Shown: piece by piece, positions 52,291 to 63,316 of the stretch
How the letters are laid out: each line of letters begins with the position of its first letter
How positions within the stretch are numbered: position 1 is the first letter of the stretch
Assembly: GCA_949825065.1 (NCBI GenBank)
Contig: OX463849.1
Span: forward strand, 34,057,199-34,121,198
Direction of reading: 5' to 3'
Origin: Odontocerum albicorne
Lineage: Eukaryota; Arthropoda; Insecta; Trichoptera; Odontoceridae
Length of the DNA: 64,000 nucleotides
Notes under the pieces: generated by a model
The model's input: the letters and a program-made list of their open reading frames with translations, nothing else
Told to the model about the DNA's origin: nothing
The model's database searches: none
Made by a program: the position numbers and the translations under genes

Positions 52291-54220
52291 ATCACAAGTA
52301 AGACGAAATTCGTCTGCACTGTTCTGAAAATATGCTAATACTCATATATGTATAAAGTAAAATCATTATGTTTCATCTTATCGATCTTATCTTATAGATC
52401 GAAAAGTTTACCTAATAGATCAATATGTAAAGGGAAATTCGTCTGCAATGTTCTGAAAATATGCTTATACTCATATATGTATAAAGTAGAATCATTATGT
52501 TTCATCTTATGGATCTTATCTCATAGATCGAAAAGGTTACCTAATATATCAATATGTAAAGGGAAATTCGTCTGCACTGTTCAAAAAATATGCTAATACT
52601 CATATATGTATAAAGTAGAATCATTATGTTTCATCTTATTGATCTTATCTTATCGATCGAAAAGGTTACCTAATAGATCAATACGTAAAGGGAAATTCGT
52701 CTGCAATGTTCTGAAAATATGCTAATACTCATATATGTATAAAGTAGAATCATTATGTTTCATCTTATGGATCTTATCTCATAGATCGAAAAGGTTACCT
52801 AATAGATCAATACGTAAAGGGAAATTCGTCTGCAATGTTCTGAAAATATGCTAATACTCATATATGTATAAAGTAGAATCATTATGTTTCATCTTATGGA
52901 TCTTATCTCATAGATCGAAAAGGTTACCTAATAGATCAATACGTAAAGGGAAATTCGTCTGCAATGTTCTGAAAATATGCTAATACTCATATATGTATAA
53001 ATTAGAATCATTATGTTTCATCTTATGGATCTTATCTCATAGATCGAAAAGGTTACCTAATAGATCAATATGTAAAGGGAAATTCGTCTGCAATGTTCTG
53101 AAAATATGCTAATACTCACATATGTATAAAGTAGAATCATTATGTTTCATCTTATGGATCTTATCTCATAGATCGAAAAGGTTACCTAATAGATCAATAT
53201 GTAAAGGGAAATTCGTCTGCAATGTTCTGAAAATATGCTAATACTCATATATGTATAAAGTAGAATCATTATGTTTCATCTTATGGGTCTTATCTCATAG
53301 ATCGAAAAGGTTACCTTATAGATCAATACGTAAAGGAAATTCGTCTGCACTGTTCTAAAAATATACTTATACTCATATACGTGTAAAGTTGAATCATTAT
53401 GTTTCATCTTATTGATCTTATCTTATAGATCGAAAAGGTTATCAAATAGATCAATACGTAAAGGAAAATTCGTCTGCTCTGTTCTGAAAATATGAAAATA
53501 TATGTATCATATATAGTAGAATTATTATGTTTCATCTAATTGATCTTATCTCATAGATCGAAAAGTAAAAAGAGGTTACCTAATAGATCAACAAGTAAAA
53601 TGAAATTCGTTATGAAAATATGATAAAATGTGTTTAAAGTAGAATCTTTATGTTTCCCCTTATTTATCTTATCTTCTATAGATCAAAAAATAAAAATAGG
53701 TAATCTAATAGATCAACAAAATAAAAGGAAATTTGTCTGCACTGATCTAAAAATAATAAAGTTCTAAAAGTATAAAGAAGAATCATTATGTTTCATCTTA
53801 ATGATCTTATCTTATAGATCAAAAAATAAAAAGAGGTAACCTAATAGATCGATTTGTAAAAGGAATTTCGTCTGCACTGTTATGAAAATATGATATGTGT
53901 TTAAAGCAGAATCTTTATATTTCATTTGAAATATTTTATCTTATAAGTCGAAAAGTAAAAAGGTTTACCTAATAGATCGACAAGTAAAAGAAAATTCGTT
54001 TTCACTGTTCTAAAAACATGTTAATTTTATGTGTGTATAAAGTAGAATCATTATGTTTCCTCTTATTTATCTTATCTTAAAGATCAAAAAGTAAAAAAGA
54101 GGTTACCTAATAGATCAGCATGTAAAAGGAAATTATTCGGCACTGTTCTGAAAATACGATAATATATGGTACATGTATAATATGTATGCAGTAGAATCAT
54201 TATGTTTCATCTTATTATAT
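52291..54220. repeat. 129-bp satellite array, about 15 units, decaying to the right
   Basis: GGGAAATTCGTCTGCAATGT, TCTGAAAATATGCTAATACT, CATATATGTATAAAGTAGAA, TCATTATGTTTCATCTTATG, GATCTTATCTCATAGATCGA and AAAGGTTACCTAATAGATCA make one unit. Units are spaced 129 bases from ~52434 to ~53336 with high identity. From ~53460 on they shorten and diverge, with AT insertions. Short forward frames here are by-products. Confidence 0.97.
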
Positions 54221-54935
54221 GTAATGTTTTCTGAAATTGGTTTATGCTCAAGATTTCAGAAATATGTCGGATGTTTTTGCCAATAATTTCAAGATGCACT
54301 TACTAGATGATAAAACTCGATTAAGTAAACAGAAATATCTGCATTACTACTTCTTGCAAGAGCTTAGGAGGGCCTTCGTACACTGGTCTCAAGTAGACAG
54401 CTAGCTATACCAGACGTGTGTAGCATGATTGCTTTACGTTTGCCATTTTTTATATTATTGACAAACGTTTCAACTAATTAAATAAGGATTTTTCAAATCG
54501 TGATTGATTCGAGGCCATGTGAAGAAATCGATCAACTTTCTAGAATTCTTTTGTCCTCGATTTGAGAATATTAATGAATTGTTTAAGAAGTTTTGTTTTG
54601 GTTAATGAAACACTTTTCGAAATAAGTTGTTTAGTAATAGTCATTCTAAATATTTTAATAATGAACTATTTTCGAAGTAAGTAGGTGGATAATAAAAAGT
54701 TCTTTTGGATTTGTATTGATTGAACCAAACGATCACATATTTATTTATATATTTTTGCAATATTTTCGAATAAATTACTATCGTAGAAAAAAATTATTAA
54801 ATAACACATATTTGTATTTTCTCACAAAATAAACAACTTCAAAAGGTGTCGTAATATTATATTATTTTTAACAAAAAAAAAATACAAGAATGATCGGTTT
54901 TTGTGTAACAGTAATTTAAAATTGATTTCGTGCTA
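54221..54935. other. AT-rich, no gene seen
   Basis: A small GC-richer stretch at 54345-54430 (AGAGCTTAGGAGGGCCTTCG) is unassigned. Confidence 0.4.
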
Positions 54936-54939
54936 TGTT

Positions 54940-55430
54940 CAATTCAATATTTGCATATTATAATTATTTAAAACGGATAATGGAAAAATATTAATAGAAG
55001 CCGAATAAATTATTTCGAAAGGCGTGCACTGAAAAGAATATATAGATTCTGTCATATACTCGTATGACAGGATTTCTGTTTTGTCATTATGACAGGATAC
55101 GGAATGAATTGATAAGGGATTAATGTAAACTTTAGGTTGATGCATTGAGGAAGAAGAAGAATTGCCCTCTGAGATGGTTTTGACGTGGAACGAATGAATG
55201 TAGAAAGACGAAATGAATGTAGAAATAAATATATAGTGTCAATGTTAGTGGAAGGCATGAGAGAGGAAGATAAAGAAAAGAATGGTATGATTTGTATGAA
55301 AAAAGAATCAAGAAGAACCAAAATCGTATGAGAGATGGATAGTGAAGGATGTATGTCGATAAGAAAGTATGGCGCTCTGTCATCTCTGCCTACCCCATCA
55401 GGAAGGGGGCGTAATGATATATTTGTATGT
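54940..55430 (+). mobile_element. LINE family C, C-terminal copy with 3' end
   Basis: Sense blocks: YDRIRNELIRD, LRKKKNCPLRWF, HVERMNVERRTK and SVNVSGRHERE, then SEGCMSIRKYGALSSLPTPS. It ends TCTCTGCCTACCCCATCAGG, GTAATGATATATTTGTATGT. Reverse frames at 54939-55383 are shadows. Confidence 0.9.
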
Positions 55431-56805
55431 GTACTAAAAAATAAAAATCAGCTTCATATTAAGTTATACAATTTTCCAAGTTTTTTTGTAGGTTCGAGGA
55501 ATAAATCACTTTCATAGACAAAATTAATTAAATTATATAAATATGCATCTTTTTCGCATTATAATGTATATTTTTAACCAAAGAAAAATCAAACATTACA
55601 ATTTTTTGTTTAATAATAATTTAAGTATTCTGGTTTTTACGATGTTCAATTAAATATTCGCGTGTTAGTAAGAAATCAGTTTTCACGATTGATTTATGGA
55701 CTTTACGATCTATTTTTTAACGATCCATTATACATAGGTTGAAAAAACATAAAAATATTTTTAATGGAACGGTGAACCGTAGATCACAAGTAAATAGCGA
55801 TGAAAAACATTTAGTTTTTTGATATAGAGAAAGATATTCCTAGGAAAGTTCCATGACGAAGCGATCTTATTCGTTAATGACTAGTTTCATATATTTGTCT
55901 TAAATACTTCAACACTCAGTTGATACACAAAACTCTGTATTCTCACCGTTACATAAGATATCATATACACCGTTTCAACCAAATCAACATCATACGCAAC
56001 AACTCATCACATATTTGGTTTAAAAAAAAAACTTTTTACTGATTCAACTGGCTAAAATAGACAATCGATCTGTAAGTGGTAAAACTCTTTGAAGAAATAA
56101 GAAATGTGACATTAATTGGTCATTTAAGATTTCTTACTTTAGTTAATTAAATCGAACAACCAAAAAACACATGATAGTCTCAATATCTAGCTCACCCTCG
56201 CAGCATGAATGTTTTTTCACAAGCTCGCAGCATGAAATTTTTTTGTAAAGCTGCCACACAGTGACCTATCTTCATGTTCATTTTCACCTAGTCACCCAAA
56301 TACTGCTAAATGGGTTTATAATTTACGAGTATGTCGATATTTTTTTATAATTTCTTTCATTCAATAAATCAAAAGAAGTAACAATTCCATGAAGAAGTTT
56401 TAAGTCACTTCCACGGAGAACTTTAGACGCTTTTGCTAGGAATTAATTTGAATTCATATTTTTCAACACTTCTTCATCCTTAACAACCGTCCTATCCACT
56501 GGAAAATGAGAACTTGACAAAATCTCCAGTACTTTTTTCCAACAATTGTCACAGTCTTAGTAGGCCTTAAGGTGTGTTCTGTTGACCTCAAGATACCGTT
56601 GTATGACAGGTTATTCCATTTTTGGTATCAATCGTTCCATCATCACTAGCCCGTGAATTATTTAAGCCTTTTTTCTTTATGGATTAACATAAACGTTTAG
56701 TTTTCAGTCTTTCCAAATTATATCAAATACAGCTTTCTACATAACATATAGCTGGTTATGTAGCATGGAATAGAAATATATGGCATGTGCAGCTTGCACT
56801 GCAAC
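55431..56805. other. AT-rich, no gene seen
   Basis: No repeat match. A short direct repeat CTCGCAGCATGAA (56198 and 56224) is the only local structure. Confidence 0.45.
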
Positions 56806-56809
56806 CCCT

Positions 56810-57140
56810 ATAAAATATTCACAAAATATACCACGTCCGTCTCACAAGTCCGATGAAGGAGAAAGGTGTCACGAAATCTGACCGATACTCCGCATGGTGG
56901 TATAAGACTAGGGTGTGCTCATTCGGAGGACGAACACTCGTCTTCACTGCGCATGACGTCACTTTGGTAACACCGCGCGCCGCCCGCAACTGCTTTAGAT
57001 AGCAGTCATACGGCACCATTATTCTGTTCTACTTGTTATTATTTTACTATCCACAGTCATGGTGGAATAATGCAAGGGTGTGTTTTTGTATGCGTATGCT
57101 CTACAGTTCGCGTTGGCTATCAGGTCTAGGCCTTGCTCTA
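56810..57140. promoter_or_regulatory. CpG-rich, promoter-like island
   Basis: Contains TGCGCATGACGTCACT (56953-56968), combining an NRF1-like TGCGCATG and a full CRE palindrome TGACGTCA, then GTAACACCGCGCGCCGCCCG. A CAGTCAT-type start-like site follows at ~57004. Composition contrasts sharply with flanking AT-rich DNA. No gene is identified on either side. A repeat of unknown type is the main alternative. The reverse frame 56819-57019 has no recognised domain. Confidence 0.4.
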
Positions 57141-57540
57141 CTAACAACAGGAAAAAGAAATGATATAAACCCATTGGAACTTTTATAATTTACACAAGTA
57201 TTCATAATTACATATTATAGTTTTATTAAACAATGAATTAAGATTTCTTGAATCATTATATACTGTATGCAAGAGAAATAAAGCCTTTTTTTTAATACTA
57301 CCTTCAGTTATTATATGAAAATAAATGCGATTACAAGACAACCTATTTTTGTTTCCATTTGTAAACTAATGTTAACTGCTGATAGAGTAAACACTTAAAG
57401 ATAACCTTAGAAAAGTTATTTGATTGTATATGGACTTATCTACATACACTACACGCAAAGCCAAATTTAAATACCGTAGCCAGCACCGTCCGTCCTGTCG
57501 TCACACTCAAATTATATATTTTTATTTTGTAGTATTTTTA
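57141..57540. other. No gene seen
   Basis: AT-rich; the forward frame 57424-57663 runs into family D and is not supported. Confidence 0.4.
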
Positions 57541-57544
57541 ACCT

Positions 57545-57630
57545 GTCTACAATTGTGGGTGTGTAATAAGTCTAGAATTGGAGCGCCCTTGAAAAGAGTT
57601 TGCTTTCTAAACGGCACTATATATTATACA
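57545..57630 (+). mobile_element. Family D fragment
   Basis: TGTGTAATAAGTCTAGAATT, GGAGCGCCCTTGAAAAGAGT, TTGCTTTCTAAACGGCACTA, TATATTATA. Confidence 0.65.
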
Positions 57631-57985
57631 TTATCGTTATATTATTATAATTATTACCGATAGATATTTGGCTGGAAGTTGAGCTAGTTATCTTGAGAAG
57701 GCTTTTGAATGTTTCAACTACCCAGTCCATTTCTCTTCTGTATGACTATTACTTGAGAAAATGTAGCATGGTTCCTGTGACAGTTCACAAATTTGCCCCA
57801 ATACAACCTTGTAACAACGTTTAGTAATTTTTATTACTTTATCAATTTTAATATAAACCTCGATTCTAATAAATAGCTAGTTATTTAGGTAAACGCATCA
57901 CATAAAACTAACAATAATGACTTTTTGTTAAAATCAAATAATATTTGGTGACGTTTGTCAAAAGTCACTACGTTAGTCTGCATTG
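57631..57985. other. No gene seen
   Basis: AT-rich spacer. Confidence 0.35.
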
Positions 57986-57987
57986 GC

Positions 57988-58232
57988 TAGGGATGGGCGT
58001 ATACGATAATTGGATTTTCGTTTTTTTTGTACATAAAATTAAATGTTCGTAATTAGTATTCATTCATAGTGAATCTTGGCCTATTTAAGGATATATACAA
58101 ATCATACAATACATTAGAAAGTCAGTATAGTGAAAATTAGGAATTAAAACGTCAGTTTCGAGAAAAACAATTTTTCGATTTATAAAAAAAACGATTCGAT
58201 TTGTAAAAAAAAACGATTTTACCCCATCCCTT
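57988..58232. mobile_element. MITE-like element, about 245 bp
   Basis: Left CTAGGGATGGGCGTATACGA and right, reversed, AAAGGGATGGGGTAAAATCG share the inverted terminus AGGGATGGG. AACGATT and TTTTTCG-rich interior repeats are present. No target duplication was confirmed. Confidence 0.5.
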
Positions 58233-58729
58233 TGAGACATGACATTTCAAATGTCACAGGAACCATCCAACATTTTCACAAGTACAAGAGGTTTTCTTTT
58301 ATCAATATAGTTTTCACAGTTCGTCTATTTTGTATTTGTATTTCAATTCTCATTTTTCGTATTCTTGCCACGTTAAAAAAACGTTGTGAATTGCTGTTGC
58401 TTTAAACTTTTGTTTACGTTGCATAATACGCAAAGTGTGTCATACCGAGCGAGACATAAACAGGTTTCTTAAGTAACCAATAAAACTAATCGGAGCTGTT
58501 ATACAACCGGAAGGAGACTCAGTTCCGAATTGAGAGGCACGATTCGGTTGAAAAGAGAAAGTGGCCCGGTGAGATTTTTCGTTGGTGTACCTCTTCAATA
58601 AGGATTCAATGCACTTATACCGACCTGACCTACTAAAATAATTATCAGTATGACTCAAAACAAGATACTTACTAAATTGTGCCGTAAAAAATAGAAGCTT
58701 TTGAGGTCAGTATTAAAAGATTGAGAACT
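58233..58729. other. No recognised gene
   Basis: A reverse frame of 72 codons (58440-58658) has a moderately GC-rich centre (CCGGAAGGAGACTCAGTTCC) but no known domain, splice sites or bias. Confidence 0.35.
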
Positions 58730-58965
58730 TTTGGTCTAGTAGTGGTAGAGGAAGATAAAGGAAAGATTGTTAGGATCGAGTGAATGATAATTTGGAAGTA
58801 GAAAACTGAAGATGTTCGAGAAATCTAAAGAGTTATATAAGAAGATCTATTGATGTGGAAGAGATATATGTGTGTCGAGAAAGGAAAGTCTGGCACTCTG
58901 TTTTCTCTGCCTACACTAACGGGAAAACCAGCGTGATGTTATGTATGTACGAGTATGTATACATA
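58730..58965 (+). mobile_element. LINE family C 3' end
   Basis: GGTAGAGGAAGATAAAGGAA, GAGTGAATGATAATTTGGAA, GATGTGGAAGAGATATATGT, CTCTGCCTACACTAACGGGA and CGTGATGTTATGTATGTACG. Confidence 0.8.
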
Positions 58966-59074
58966 CTAATTTGTTAAAAAGGCTTCGGGGAGTTATATAA
59001 ATTATACGTTCAATTCTGACGGGGTTTTCTGTAAATACTGAATACTAGTGATTGGAAATAAATTGCAAAGTACA
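58966..59074. other. Spacer
   Basis: Short unique sequence. Confidence 0.3.
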
Positions 59075-59250
59075 ACATAATGGGGTTTTGCCATGTGGTA
59101 ATCTCTTCCAACCAATCAGAATAAAAAATACTGTAAATGAAAACCAGACTGGTATCTTTTTTCACATAAATATGGAATCCAACGCAAATTGAACCCGTAA
59201 CTACCGTCTTGGAAAACAGACGTCTTATCAAGTAGGTTACGGAAGTCACT
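59075..59250 (-). mobile_element. SINE family B
   Basis: GGGGTTTTGCCATGTGGTAA, TCTCTTCCAACCAATCAGAA (tail), GTAAATGAAAACCAGACTGG (body), CAAATTGAACCCGTAACTAC (reverse B-box), GACGTCTTATCAAGTAGGTT (reverse A-box side). Confidence 0.9.
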
Positions 59251-59414
59251 GTGCATATAATTTTGTCGCTTGTTATGGCCTCTTCTTTTCAGCCTCTAAT
59301 ATGTCACATTAAATACTTGTCTGTTTATAAATGTTAAGTGTATTTGTCATCATATGTTATATAGGTATGTTAGTAAATACTCGTATCATAAAATTCTTCT
59401 TTTGCTTCTTCGTC
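59251..59414. other. Spacer
   Basis: AT-rich. Confidence 0.3.
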
Positions 59415-59745
59415 TTATTTTAGGCCTGTTGGCCTTTTATGGTCCTGCATCACTGTTTGCCTTTTGTGACGTCGACTGCCAGCTGTCTTTCCATCTTTTG
59501 CGAGGTTGTCCTGGAGGTCTGCTTACTTGGGGGATACTGTCCCTGGCCATTCTTACGACTCTTGGTTCCGCCATTCTGGATACGTGTTCGTTCCAGATCC
59601 TTCTTCTCTGTCGTCCTCATCTGACAATATCTTGAACTTCGCACGTCCTTCGGATTTCTGTGTTTCGTACTCTATCACGAAGGGTTTTGCCAGCGATACT
59701 CCTGAGTACCTTCATTTCGCTGGTTCGAATGAGATTTTTGGTTCT
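59415..59745 (-). mobile_element. RTE/BovB-like LINE C-terminal fragment
   Basis: The reverse strand has a frame reading TSEMKVLRSIAGKTLRDRVR, NTEIRRTCEVQDIVR, stop, then RRIWNEHVSRMAEPRVVRMA and PGQPRKRWKD. This matches 'TxEMKxLRxIxGKTxxDRxRNxxIRxxC.V.xI..W...RRxxWxxHVxRM...GRPxKRWxD'. Forward frames at 59354-59901 are shadows. One of the better conserved fragments here. Confidence 0.85.
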
Positions 59746-59895
59746 GACAGTGTCGGCTCAGGACTCTATGATGTATGGTATTATGGGGCTGACACAGGTC
59801 TTGATAGTTTTTTTAACATAATAAAATTGATTATTTTAAATATAATGCATAGTATGAATGCGTTACATTCAAAAGAATTTGACCCATTTAAAACG
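59746..59895. other. Spacer
   Basis: No feature recognised. Confidence 0.3.
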
Positions 59896-59896
59896 T

Positions 59897-60170
59897 ATTG
59901 AAAAGGAGCACGTTGAGATGGTTTGGGCACGTGGAACGAATGAACGAAGAAATACTAACAAAATAAATATGTAGTATAAATATGAATGGAAAGCGTGGTA
60001 GAATAACCTTAAGTATAGTACATATATGGTTGGATTAAGTGAATTATTTTTTGAAATAAGGAAAAGTGAGAAGTAAAAAAATCATAGGATCTGTATGAGA
60101 TATTTATCAAAACATGAAAGTTTTGTCGTCTCTGCTTACTCCGACAGGAAAATCGTTTTATTTAATAATA
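59897..60170 (+). mobile_element. LINE family C 3' end
   Basis: GAGCACGTTGAGATGGTTTG and GGCACGTGGAACGAATGAAC encode RWFGHVERMNE. GTGGTAGAATAACCTTAAGT, TCGTCTCTGCTTACTCCGAC follow. The CATA terminus is missing. Confidence 0.85.
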
Positions 60171-60525
60171 TATTTTATTTGAATATATGCATGTTGATAC
60201 CTGCGAGTATAATTTGAACGTTCTCTTATTATTTCAAAGAAAAATATATCGATGGCGTCATGTTTTAATCTAAAAAACGACATTTTGAAAATTATATATA
60301 TTTTAAGTGAATCCTTACTATTTATTTATAGCTTTTAATATGGAAACAACCATTTCATGCCTTTATATTGGTGTATTATTAACCTGCCAAATTCCGAAAT
60401 GTCGGAGCTTTATATAATTTGGTAGTGAAAGTTAAAGAATTTATTGTTATGTGTATAATAATGTAAGTAGTATTTTAAGTGCCTTTGATAGTTTTTTTAA
60501 CGTAAATTAAAATAATAATAATAGA
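60171..60525. other. AT-rich, no gene seen
   Basis: No repeat match. Confidence 0.35.
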
Positions 60526-60529
60526 AGGG

Positions 60530-60645
60530 AAATTTATAAAGCGCCAACTAGAGAACAAACTCTCCTCAAAGGCGATCTAACTCATGATTCGAACCCACTA
60601 TTACTGACAGATTCAAAATATATCATAATAAATATATAAATATAT
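60530..60645 (-). mobile_element. Family D repeat
   Basis: TAAAGCGCCAACTAGAGAAC, AAACTCTCCTCAAAGGCGAT, CTAACTCATGATTCGAACCC and ACTATTACTGACAGATTCAA. Confidence 0.75.
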
Positions 60646-60774
60646 TCGTATACATAAAAACACATAAGCTGAGTGTAAAAACAGAAAGGTAGTGGCTGCG
60701 TCATTAGATAAGAATCATATATTATTTATAGTTAAGCCATTAATATTGTGGAGGTTAAAAGACATTGTCATTTG
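60646..60774. other. Spacer
   Basis: AT-rich. Confidence 0.3.
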
Positions 60775-60850
60775 TTTTTTTTCAAACATTGTTTATTCCA
60801 CTTTTTGTGGAAGTGTATTAACAAAAAGTGGAATATGTTAAATAGTGTTA
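60775..60850. mobile_element. Penelope-like terminal fragment with inverted repeat
   Basis: TTGTTTATTCCACTTTTTGT and ACAAAAAGTGGAATATGTTA face each other around GGAAGTGTATTA. The first half equals the end of the Penelope-like remnant at 38868. It may mark a terminal repeat of that family. Confidence 0.55.
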
Positions 60851-60869
60851 GATTAGAATCAAGTAAAAG

Positions 60870-61130
60870 TTCCTTCGTAAATATTAAGAATTAAATTATA
60901 CTTATTTTGTAAACATTGAGAATTGGGTAATACTTCCAATGTAAGTATTAAGAATTTAGGAAACTTATTTTTTTTGTAAATATTGAGAATTGAGTTATAC
61001 TTAATTTGTAAATATTGAGAATCAAGTAATAATTTATTTTGTAAATATTGAGAAATTAGTGTACTTCCATGGAGAATTAAGTAATACTTTCTTTGAAAAT
61101 ATTTAAAATCAAGTAATAGTTCCTTTGTAC
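60870..61130. repeat. Degenerate ~38-bp tandem repeat
   Basis: Variants of TTTGTAAATATTGAGAATTG and AGTAATACTT recur about six or seven times with indels. The reverse frame 60859-61287 is a by-product. Confidence 0.8.
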
Positions 61131-61487
61131 AAAAGGAATTGCGCGATAATGAAATGTTTAAAAAAAATAGCTGTTTAGAAATGTTAAGTGTAGCTATGTA
61201 TTGTTGAAATCCGAGTACCACAAGCTTCCTTTTTTTTGACATTTCGTTAAAAAATTGAACCTTTGTAATACAAGTTTTTTTATACATTTGTCATTTGATT
61301 TTTGAAGGCCAAAACGTTCACGACGTGTCGTGGGATAATAATGAACCTCATTATTGTATATCATACCTTTTGTGATATACTTGGACAACAGATTATTATA
61401 TAATTAAATTATTAATGTAATTACCGAGCTATCAATATATTAAAATTCATTAAATTATTTGGTAACATTTTGATCAAAAAGAGAGGA
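61131..61487. other. No gene seen
   Basis: The reverse frame 61194-61388 is unrecognised. Confidence 0.35.
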
Positions 61488-62040
61488 GAAAATACTGTAG
61501 GTGGACTAGTCAGGCAACAGATAATGCTTCGGGAGCTTGTGCTTATAACGGAAGGGTAGGTCGGATTTACTCTCGTAAGCCCCCAGGGCAGCGACTAAGG
61601 GATTTCTGTGATTTTGTTGGCTTTTATATAACTTCACGGTCCAAGCGAGGATGTGGTGTTGTAGGGTTTGTTCTCGCTGTTCGGCGTGAAGTTGGGTAAG
61701 GTTTTTTCAGGGATGGGTGTTAAAAGATATCTTGAATGCCTTGTTCTGCACTCTCTGGAGTTTCAGGTGATCCGTGTTGCTCACACTACCCCAAACGGGT
61801 GCAGCATAGGTCAAGATAGGACGAATAAGGGTTTTATAGAGGAGGAGCTTATTTTTGGGTGAAAGGAAGCTGCGTCGATGAAATATCGAACTGATAGCCC
61901 CTATGCCCTTGTGACCATTCTGTCTGATGGTATTCAAATGGGGTGTCCACGTCAGTCGCCGGTCAAGTTTCAGGCCGAGGTATTTAACCACGTCCTGCCA
62001 CTCAACCAGGTAACCACCGATGAATAATTATTGTCCGACC
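61488..62040 (-). mobile_element. Jockey-clade LINE ORF2 C-terminus, copy 2
   Basis: The reverse frame 61707-61991 reads MVKYLGLKLDRRLTWTPHLN, then SPKNKLLLYKTLIRPILTYA and APVWGSVSNTDHLKLQ, in full accord with jockey ORF2 ('VKYLGVxLDxRLTWxxHI...NKLLLYKxxxxPIxTY.xxxWG'). It extends further upstream than copy 1 and ends at the same GTAGGTGGACTAGTCA boundary. A frameshift near 61700 separates the last part. Confidence 0.9.
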
Positions 62041-62955
62041 TGTTTCGTCAAACTTTGGTAGTCTTCTTCGATAGATGGGCATTGTTTTAATTTATAAATT
62101 TGAACTATGGAGGATTTTATTGATATTAATCGCTATGGTATATTTAAAAGGTATTTGATTGTTCTTTTTTATTTTTTCCTGTCACACTTCAATGAGTTGA
62201 TGCACTCGAGGAAATATCTTTTGATTTTTATAAAACTTTTCAATTTTATAATGAATTCAATAAAAAAAAACCTGTTTAATTATAACCATGATATTGAAAA
62301 TAACATTATCACCTTGAAATGTTTTTCCATGCATCGTGTTTCTCATTAAAATTTGGTACTTTGTACAATAGCCTGAAAAAATGTTGAAAAATAAATGAAT
62401 AAATATGTATTATCCGTGCAATCAGTTTTGAAAAAACTTGTATAATAAACAAAAAATATGTAAAATAACATTTAAAATTGAAACAAGTGCTGAAAAAAGA
62501 TATTATTTGAATTATCAATAAAAATGACGATTTTAGAGGAATAACATGATATTGTTGGACGATATTATCGGGTTTCTGGCACAAATTGACAACTATCATT
62601 TCTTTGTTTCTGAGATATTTAAACTTAAGAGTAAAAATTCCTTCAAATTATAAACCTTTAAGTCCTTAACATAATGTTAAAATTCCCTAGTTATGTCATT
62701 TAAGTATGAAAAAAACCGTTTCAAATATTTAAACTTTCTTTTACATTTTCTTTTATTTACTTTTTAATTAAAATGTTTTTTCAGATCATTATAAGTATTT
62801 TAATACTCTTTACGATTAAAATCCTCTTATGGCCACATATTTCCAAAAAGGGAAATAAAATCAATTCATTTGTTGTGTCGCGTCTGGATTTATTTATTGT
62901 ATTCTGGTTTGTCTGATTCACAAATTACTAGAATCCAGTATATTTTCAAAGCAGC
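62041..62955. other. AT-rich, no gene seen
   Basis: Frames at 62107 (forward) and 62309 (reverse) overlap and are AT-driven. Confidence 0.45.
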
Positions 62956-62959
62956 TGCT

Positions 62960-63316
62960 AGACTGATTGATATATGGTAGTCATAAATATTGCTATATTG
63001 GTCCGCTTCTAAAAAGTCTACACTGCCTTAAGTGTCGCGAACGAATTGATTTCAAACGTTGTCTCTTTGTATTCAAGTCCTTTAATGGGACATCTCCATT
63101 GTACTTTTCGAATCTGCGTCTGAGGGTTATGCTATCGGAAAAAGTAGACTTTTGAGGTCGATTTCTTTTTCATTTAGTTAATTGGTTGTTCCAAATCAAT
63201 CCAATAGGGCGGGATATTATGATAGAGCTTTTGCCATTGCTGGTCCTGTGATGTGGAATGGTATGTCCACTTAGTATCAGATATATGGGTGGTATGTGTG
63301 CTTTTGGAAGCATTAA
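62960..63316 (+). mobile_element. LINE family K (CR1/L2-like) C-terminal fragment, interrupted
   Basis: IGPLLKSLHCLKCRERIDFK, RCLFVFKSFNGTSPLYFSNL, RLRVML and, after a stop, frames with NQSNRAGYYDRAFAIAGPVM WNG. This is the 'HITPLLKxLHWLPxRxRIxFKxxLxxFKxxNGxxPxYLxxL...RSxRAxxxLxxPxxxxxxGxRAFxxAxPxxWNxLP' layout. The last part, 'F-KHLK', resumes at 63951 after a piggyBac-like insertion. Confidence 0.8.

Noticed and set aside
58440..58658. Reverse 72-codon frame in a slightly GC-richer patch
   Set aside because: No domain, no splice sites, no repeat partner; left as unassigned.
59354..59901. Forward frames of 93, 61 and 131 codons
   Set aside because: Antisense shadows of a recognisable LINE C-terminus on the reverse strand.
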